In this document: positions 57,885-64,000 of the stretch, in pieces | How the letters are laid out: each line of letters starts with the position of its first letter | How positions within the stretch are numbered: position 1 is the stretch's first letter | Assembly: GCA_009599575.1 (NCBI GenBank) | Contig: VWND01000042.1 | Span: 1-64,000 of the forward strand | DNA: 64,000 nucleotides | Direction: 5' to 3' | Source of the DNA: Blumeriella jaapii | Taxonomy: Eukaryota > Ascomycota > Leotiomycetes > Helotiales > Drepanopezizaceae | Notes under the pieces: generated by a model | Databases searched by the model: none | Told to the model about the DNA's origin: nothing | Seen by the model: only the letters and a program-made list of their open reading frames with translations | Position numbers and translations under genes: made by a program

Positions 57885-60512
57885 TTTTTGTAGGGTCTTA
57901 AATTAAGCTAGTTTTGCAAAAGACTTTCTTGCAGCTCCCGAATCAGAAAAAAATCTCTGGAATTTGTATAATAAATAACGGGTGCCTGAAATATAAGTTT
58001 TTAAAAGAAGGCTTTTATTTTCTAAAATAAAAGGATTTATTAAGTTTAGCTTCGTAAAAGCATAATAAACAGAGCGTTTTTTTAAAACAGTAATTAGTTT
58101 TGTATTAATAACGTTATTTGCTTTCGCATAAAAAACTTGCGTAAAATAATTTTTATTATTGTAATCGTCGTTGTAATATTTATTTTCAGCGTTTTAAGTA
58201 TTATAATTATCGGAAAAGATTAAAATTGATATATAATCGTTAAGTTTTTCGACGCTTTCGTATTCGACGAGAAAGCTGCTGTATTATTATATAATAGCTG
58301 GAACGCCTGTAAAATGGGTTTTGCTGGCGTTATATTTATCAAACGATTTTTTTCGTTTTTCAGCAAAGTGTTTATTAAACCAATATTTTTTTTTTTTGTA
58401 TATCCAGCATTTTTTAAGCTGAAAACTTTTTGAATTTCCTCGGAAATTACCGCGATTTTAATAATTGCTACGGCTTTGGAATTTTCTGCTTTGATAGCCT
58501 TTATTGCCAAATCTTTTTTTTTTACTTCGTTTTTTATAAATACGATTTGTATAATATAAATCTGTAAAAAAACCGGAAGGATTGTAAAAATCGTAATTAT
58601 CGAGATATCGTAAATTGTAAAAACTAATTTGCGTATAATATATTATTTTGGTTTTTATTTTATTTGCATCGCGCTTTTTTTTGTTTTTGTTGCAATATAT
58701 TAATAGCAGATTTTATTTATACAGCTATTTTTTTATACGTAGATGCAAAGTTGAAAAATGCTTGCTTGCATTTCGGAATATTATTGCAAATATTAATAAA
58801 CTAATTTCGCAGGTTTGAATCGTACTAATATTCGAAGGTAAAAGTTTATTAGCAAATTGTAAGCCGTTGAAATAGAATTTCGAAGCATTCCAAACGTGTT
58901 TTTTCCAGTATTTACAAGGTCGGAAAAAACGCGTATAAAAGTTGTTATACGTTAAATAATAAAATAAAACTTTCGATTTTCGTTTGTTTCGAAATAATTT
59001 CTTATAGCTGCAACTATAGTTTCGAAAGTTATACCTCGTAATATTATAATATTAAAATAGTATTTGTTTGCGGCGTTTTTTAATATATAAAAAAAGCTTT
59101 TGCATATAAATATAATTATATATTATACGAATCGCATAAGCTGTAGAACTTTTTCAGTTTTTTAATAAAAATGTTTTATAATTCTCCGCCGTATTTTATG
59201 TTTTTTGTCGTATATTTTTAAAAAGTTTGCGAATAAACGACTATCGTTGTTATTATTACAAGGATTGAGGTTATTGCTTTTATTTCCGCTATCGTTTTTT
59301 TTTTTTTTTTTTTTTTTCAAGGTTTTCATATTTATTATCAAAACCTTTTTTCATCGTGATTGCTTTTTTGTAATTGTTTTTTTTTTGTACCGCTTCTATT
59401 ATTACTAAAATCGTTGCTATCTGATCGGCGATCGAAATATAATAAAAGAAACTTAAGTATTTTTGCATATTTTATTTGGCGCTATTGCTTTTTAATAAAA
59501 GTGGCTATAAACGTTTTTAAAAGCTGTATCGGTTGACTTTGTAATAATTGTCGCTAAAATCGAAAATTAAAATAAAAAACGGATTTCTGGCGTGGTTTCT
59601 GCTGTAAAGCTTAATTAAAATTTGATATTATAAAGCGTCGAAAGTATAAAATAAAAAGGTCGTATCGAAAACGGGCTAGGATAGGTGTAGCAAAAAAGGT
59701 ATATTTATATTCAGGGTTATTATTGTTTCGAATTTTTCTTTTTTTAAACGATTAAATATAGAGTTTTATAGCTGGCCTATAATCCAAAACTGTTTGTTTA
59801 CTATTTACAAATTTCTTTTGATTAGGCTGTTATTCCGGAAATTAGCGTTTATTCAGAAGGTCGTAAAACAGCTTGGCGTAATTATAGCCTTTGGGTTGTC
59901 GCATAAATATACCGTAAGTAAAAAGGTGATTGTAAAGCAAAACAAGCGCATTTTTTTTAGCGCTTATCTTAAAAGTTTGCTCGGATTATTTTTTAAAATC
60001 TTTTTGAAAAAACTTTTATAGCATTTTTTTATCGTAATATTTATGCGAAGTTTTATAGCGTATAACTTACATATTAATATAGCCGTTTATAATACTAGGG
60101 GAATGGTCGCTAGGTCGGTGGAGGCTGAATTTTTTGCATTACCGTGATTAATCGATTTCGTAGATTATATTAAATATATCGAACTTTTTTTTTAATAGTA
60201 AATACGGCGTAAGCAGATTTGATGATAGCTTTTTAATTGCTAAAGCAGTATCGTATTATTAATCGTTTTTTGTCGGTCGCGAAATTCGAAAGCAGATTTT
60301 GCCATATTATATATATTGCGTAGTAAACGCAATATTAGCTAGCCTTTTAATAAATCGCAAAAGTTATTAGTATTTTGAAAATATAAATAGCTTTTTAAAA
60401 TAAGTTGGATAAGATCTATTTTCACCCAAATAGCGTAGTCGCGCAGTCGCGATCTACCTTTTTCAGCTTATTTAATTGATTTGTAGTCATTGTAAGGTTA
60501 ACTACTGATCAG

Positions 60513-60716
60513 TGTTGGTTTTTACTAGGGGGGGGGGGGGGGGTTGTGTAATACACGGTTGAAACGTTGCAATAACTGTTGGTTGTATTGCGATAGGGTC
60601 TGATTTTTATCTAGCTAGCTGCGCGGTAGAATATGTAGGGGTTGCAGCCTAATGTGCACCAACTTAGCGCAGGCTACAACATCACGTGTTACACGTGATC
60701 ATCCCATATTCCCACA
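60513..60716 (-). repeat. Right LTR (5' LTR in element orientation)
   Basis: 204 bp, TGTTGG...CCACA, with a long poly-G run near 60528-60543. Its outer (right) half is nearly free of RIP-type changes, while a few C-to-T/G-to-A changes lie in its inner (left) half, mirroring the left LTR. Confidence 0.92.
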
Positions 60717-60721
60717 CATGG
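60717..60721. repeat. Target-site duplication CATGG (right)
   Basis: Exact copy of 54161-54165. The next bases (to 60725) carry the displaced original first codon of rad1 on the minus strand. Confidence 0.9.
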
Positions 60722-60877
60722 ACATGGTGCCGGCGGTTGCTCTAGAGATTCGAAGAAGGACAGGGTAAAGTCACAAGGTCTGTAGTACGCTCAACTCTTC
60801 TGCTTTTATTGCTCCAACTAATGTACAGGTTGTATGTGACGGAAGGAAATTCGTCAATGAGGCCGGATCAGGGCCTC

Positions 60878-61214
60878 TTATACATAGACGCCGACTGCAC
60901 AGATCATGTAGACTGCGCCGAATCTGGCCGGTGTTAGATCGCCATTGTCATGTGGGGGAAGGATGCGTACGCAATGGCTAACGAGGCTGGGACTCCCACG
61001 AGGGGGATGTTCAGGACTGATCGGTCTGTAGCATTGTTTAGTTGACATTCGTCTACGCTTTATGGCACAACTCACTCAGGCCAAAGTATCCGGCGAGAAG
61101 AAGACCGAGCGAAAGCAGCGAGAAGCCGACGGTGAACTGGCTGTCCTTGCCGATGGTTGGGACGAATGGGTTGCCGGCGGCGCTCTCCCAGACCTGGTGC
61201 AGTGATGACTCCAT
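60878..61214 (-). CDS. ost5: Ost5, small subunit of oligosaccharyltransferase
   Basis: Small ER membrane subunit of the N-glycosylation enzyme. Three exons: 61076-61214, 60971-61025 and 60878-60923, with GT-AG introns of 50 and 47 bp; 79 aa, typical for Ost5. It starts MESSLHQVWESAAGNPFVPT, has two hydrophobic helices (FTVGFSLLSLGLLLAGYF and, after the first splice, IPLVGVPASLAIA joined to FGAVYMICAVGVYV) and ends at the second. Spliced together, the short exons give the family pattern, which a single-frame search would miss. Its stop lies 150 bp from the displaced rad1 start, so the two genes were close neighbours on one strand before the insertion. It is divergent from gcn5. Confidence 0.92.
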
Positions 61215-61758
61215 AAATGAGGGTAGAGATGAGGAATGAGGTTGACGGTTGACGGTTGGAGGCGAAGTGGAGTAGATCGGCTGGTGGTTGTCAGGAAATG
61301 AAGCTTGACTTGACTTGACGTTGAATCTCTAGATGCAGAGAACATGGATTGGAGATGGAGTTGATACTCAGTCGCGACCTGGCCTTCTGCCCGGCCCGGA
61401 ACAACTTGACTCCGAGAACCGACATCTGATTCGGCGAAACGTATTGCCGCTGTGGTCCATCGCGACGTCAGAGTGCAATCAATTACTGTAGATAGTTGAT
61501 ACTTATGTTTACATCCATCTACAGTACCATTCTACCGAAGCACCAATGTACGTACTTCCCTTCTCTTCACCGTCCTGGCAATTCACATTGGCCCTTTCAC
61601 TCCATCCATCCCACATCGCCGCCATTCACCCATCTACAGTATCCAGACTGACTGACTTCAGCCCTTAGGGGAATCCCCCTCTCCAAGTCCAACCCCTAAG
61701 ACGACACATTGAAACCAACTCATTCAATCCGCGAGCCGGACCACCACTAGCGCCCGTC
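61215..61758. promoter_or_regulatory. Divergent promoter region, ost5 / gcn5
   Basis: A 544-bp head-to-head spacer with ACAGTA words near 61487-61530 and pyrimidine-rich stretches near 61555-61600. Shared promoter function is inferred. Confidence 0.5.
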
Positions 61759-62940
61759 ATGGGTCCGACGAAAGCAGAAATGAAGCGCAAGGCGACCGAA
61801 GAGCCCGGCACACCCAACGAGTCGAAGCGCGTCAAGAAAGCAGCCAGCGATTCCCCGCCCCCCGTCGCGCACATCATCCCCTTTCCCGAGCGCCCGGCCG
61901 TGGTAGAAGAGCGAAATGGAGAGATCGAGTTCCGGGTGGTGAACAACGATAACGAGCGCGAGAGCCTGATCATCCTCACGGGCCTGAAATGTATCTTTCA
62001 GAAGCAGCTCCCCAAGATGCCCAAGGACTACATCGCGCGCCTCGTCTACGACCGGACCCATCTCTCCATCGCCATTGTCAAGAAGCCGTTGGAGGTCGTC
62101 GGCGGCATCACGTACCGGCCCTTCCACAAGCAGCAGTTCGCCGAGATCGTCTTCTGCGCCATCTCGTCCGATCAGCAAGTCAAGGGCTACGGCGCGCACC
62201 TCATGTGCCATCTGAAGGACTACGTGCGCGCCACGTCGTCGGTCATGCACTTCCTGACGTACGCCGACAACTACGCCATTGGCTACTTCAAGAAGCAGGG
62301 CTTCACCAAGGACATCACGCTCGAGCGGGAGAAGTGGATGGGCTACATCAAGGACTACGAAGGCGGCACCATCATGCAGTGCTCCATGCTGCCCCGGATC
62401 CGCTACCTCGAGCAGGGCCGCATGTTGCTCAAGCAGAAGGAAGCGGTGCACGCCAAGATCCGCGCCTTCAGCAAGAGCCACGTGGTGCACCAGCCGCCGG
62501 CGGAGTGGAGGCACGGCGTCAAAGCCATCGACCCGATGAGCATCCCGGCGATCCGGGCTTCGGGCTGGTCGCCCGACATGGACGAGCTGGCCCGGCAGCC
62601 GCGTCACGGTCCGAACTACAACCAGCTGCTGCACCTGCTGAACGACATGCAGAACCACGCGTCGGCCTGGCCCTTCAACCACCCCGTCAACTCGGAGGAG
62701 GTGCACGACTACTACGAGGTCATCAAGGAGCCCATGGATCTGAGCACGATGGAGCGCAAGCTCGAGGCCGACAACTACGCCACGCCCGAGGACTTCATCA
62801 AGGACGCCAAGCTGGTCTTTGACAATTGCCGGAAGTACAACAACGAGACGACGCCGTATGCCAAGTGCGCGAACAAGCTGGAGAAGTTCATGTGGCAGCA
62901 GATCAAGGCGATTCCGGAGTGGTCGCACCTGGACCCGTAG
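61759..62940 (+). CDS. gcn5: Gcn5 histone acetyltransferase
   Basis: Catalytic subunit of SAGA/ADA complexes, acetylating histone H3 (mainly Lys9/14) in the nucleus. Intronless, 393 aa. The short charged N-terminus has a likely basic nuclear signal (ESKRVKKA). The HAT domain (about 60-215) carries [20 protein letters not shown], with the catalytic Glu and the acetyl-CoA loop Q-x-x-G-x-G/A, and [17 protein letters not shown]. The bromodomain (about 290-385) carries [30 protein letters not shown] and [17 protein letters not shown], with the acetyl-lysine-binding Asn. All key residues are present, and the size fits yeast-type Gcn5. Confidence 0.98.
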   Translation: MGPTKAEMKRKATEEPGTPNESKRVKKAASDSPPPVAHIIPFPERPAVVEERNGEIEFRVVNNDNERESLIILTGLKCIFQKQLPKMPKDYIARLVYDRTHLSIAIVKKPLEVVGGITYRPFHKQQFAEIVFCAISSDQQVKGYGAHLMCHLKDYVRATSSVMHFLTYADNYAIGYFKKQGFTKDITLEREKWMGYIKDYEGGTIMQCSMLPRIRYLEQGRMLLKQKEAVHAKIRAFSKSHVVHQPPAEWRHGVKAIDPMSIPAIRASGWSPDMDELARQPRHGPNYNQLLHLLNDMQNHASAWPFNHPVNSEEVHDYYEVIKEPMDLSTMERKLEADNYATPEDFIKDAKLVFDNCRKYNNETTPYAKCANKLEKFMWQQIKAIPEWSHLDP

Positions 62941-64000
62941 GGGGTGGGATCCATGGTTTTCGGGCACGGCTCGGACGGTTCTACAGTTGCTCGCTGGGGT
63001 TTTTCTGTCCCCGGCGTGTCGGGGTGTGAGGGCTCATTTCAAATGCATTTAAGGAGGGTGGGTCACGGACGGTTGACGCTGCATAGCGATCGGCGCAGGG
63101 AGGCTGGCGTTGGTGTTCTGGCAGTCCGGCGTTGGCTGCCTTGGGGCAGGACACCACGATTTATGAGTTTCCCAATGAAAGAATCTGTCTTCCTCGTCCA
63201 GGCCGTCAGGTTAACGATGATCATTCACCCGTCATCATCTCGCAGTCCGATCCGCCTAGCCTGGGCTGGGTTGATGCTTGCTTGCTTGCTTGGTAGGTAG
63301 CGAGGAAGAAAGAAAACCAAGTAACAAAGGAACGAACAAATGACATGTATCCATGACCTCGCGCACCGGTTGGCTGGCTGGCTGACTAGCGGGGTATTCT
63401 TGTTTAGCTAACCGTAAAAATCTCGCGTCTCTTCTTCTATTGCCCTTCTACTGTATTACCCTGAGGTATCTTAGTTACATCATGTACATCTACGTCAATG
63501 CATCTCGTTCCCGACCTGGTATGGGAAATAGGGGGTTGGTTAGATGGGATCATCGGGACGGAGAAGGGAGGGATGATGGTGTGTGTCGGGTTTTTAAGAG
63601 CATCGTTTTCCCTCTGGTGGATTGCCACGGGAAAGACAGGTCGATGGGTAAGGTACAGTCAGTACGGTCAGTACATTCAGTACATTCAGTACAGTCAGTC
63701 CAGTCAGTCCAGTCAGTTCAGTCAGTCCAGTCAGTCCAGTCAGTCAGTCCAGTCAGTCCAGTCAGTCCAGTCAGTCCAGTCAGTCCAGTACAAGGTAACA
63801 AATTGTACATATGTGTGTCTTGGTTTTTGACATGAAATAGTATCGAGACATCTGTACCCAAACAAAGCTAACTAGCTTCCGTACCTACAGCACAGTGCAG
63901 TACAAACCGCCGCAAGCAAAGCCAGCTCCCACCAGAATGTCCGTCTGAGATCTTCATCATCCCCTTTTCTTTTGCGACGCCATCTTCCTATCTCTTCCAT
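62941..64000. other. gcn5 3' flank; no further gene seen
   Basis: After the gcn5 stop there is ordinary spacer with short GCTTG and GGCTG repeats near 63280-63390, the CAGTCAGTC array listed separately, and no supported frame to the window end. Confidence 0.5.
63657..63790. repeat. CAGTCAGTC / CAGTACATT tandem array
   Basis: About 130 bp of 9-10 bp units related to CAGTCAGTC and, at the left, CAGTACATT. The left units resemble the TACAGTAC words scattered through other spacers. Confidence 0.85.

Larger units (their letters stand above)
54166..60716 (-). mobile_element. Full-length Ty1/copia LTR retrotransposon, heavily RIP-mutated
   Basis: The element is 6,551 bp with LTRs at both ends and a perfect 5-bp target duplication. 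On the minus strand, decayed domains run in copia order. A gag-like start lies near 60490 (MTTNQLNKLKK). Protease remains are at 57633-57884 (NTNTPFLICFKNINILNVFF). The integrase C-terminus is at 56787-57035 (AINDTANPNGIIPTLLVYNA). The reverse-transcriptase start is at 56154-56300 (TIPGKPFKAFRNQKVAGLIE), and RNase H lies at about 54415-54950 (FFANNKNYSSQISYEV, SVLIYTDSYFLYECLVKLGT, INGQNNPANAITK-like). Expected Trp codons appear as TAG, and the interior is extremely TA-rich with CG kept and CA depleted, all as expected from RIP. It cannot be autonomous. Confidence 0.93.

Noticed and set aside
61747..62967. 406-codon minus-strand frame opposite gcn5
   Set aside because: It is a shadow of the high-GC gcn5 coding strand; no motif, and the sense frame is a perfect Gcn5.
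1..64000. CRISPR arrays, operons or prokaryotic ribosome-binding sites
   Set aside because: The DNA is fungal; tandem repeats here lack regular unique spacers, and the genes are spliced and monocistronic.

Overview
The window is nuclear DNA from a filamentous ascomycete (Pezizomycotina). The evidence is short GT-AG introns of about 45-130 bp, a true LaeA homologue, Gcn5, Cdc20, Sds22, Csn12, Rad1, Ost5 and eL20 in fungal form, and transposable-element relics with heavy C-to-T / G-to-A decay (TpA-rich, CpA-poor, CpG kept), as left by repeat-induced point mutation (RIP). I cannot fix the class from sequence alone.

Layout. 0.9-2.6 kb: laeA methyltransferase (-), with about 7 kb of gene-free, microsatellite-rich DNA upstream. 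9.8-14.7 kb: cdc20 (-) divergent from a kelch/BTB-BACK gene (+). 15.9-16.5 kb: a deleted, RIP-decayed Tc1/mariner element with a perfect 20-bp terminal inverted repeat. 17.6-18.9 kb: a type II membrane glycoprotein (-). 21.7-34.3 kb: two intact members and one wrecked member of a kinase family (21.7-23.6 -, 31.1-32.2 relic +, 32.4-34.3 +). They flank an AKR2-type xylose reductase (-), sds22 (-) and an alpha/beta hydrolase (+). 37.0-38.0 kb: a BTB protein (+). 40.4-43.9 kb: csn12 (-) divergent from the eL20 gene (+). 45.7-47.2 kb: a secreted amidohydrolase/decarboxylase (-). 49.6-51.5 kb: an intronless orphan with a coiled coil (+), followed by five copies of a hairpin-forming repeat. 53.1-54.2 kb: rad1 (-), whose first codons are split by a 6.55-kb Ty1/copia element (54166-60716). 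Then come ost5 (-) and gcn5 (+) to the end.

The genes are not an operon or a metabolic cluster. They are housekeeping and regulatory genes: chromatin and secondary-metabolism control (laeA, gcn5), cell cycle and checkpoint (cdc20, sds22, rad1), and protein handling (csn12, ost5, eL20). Lineage-specific kinases, transposon relics and low-complexity spacers lie between them.

Best leads: (1) the copia insertion whose CATGG target duplication contains rad1 start-region codons, with RIP fading outward across both LTRs and a younger unmutated solo LTR nested inside; (2) a five-copy hairpin repeat downstream of the orphan gene in which paired bases change together; (3) the kinase family with shared intron positions and a decayed third copy; (4) single-base frame breaks in otherwise conserved genes (laeA, cdc20, perhaps the kelch/BTB gene), which are either real lesions or assembly errors. 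All exon borders were worked out by eye from splice consensus and reading-frame continuity.
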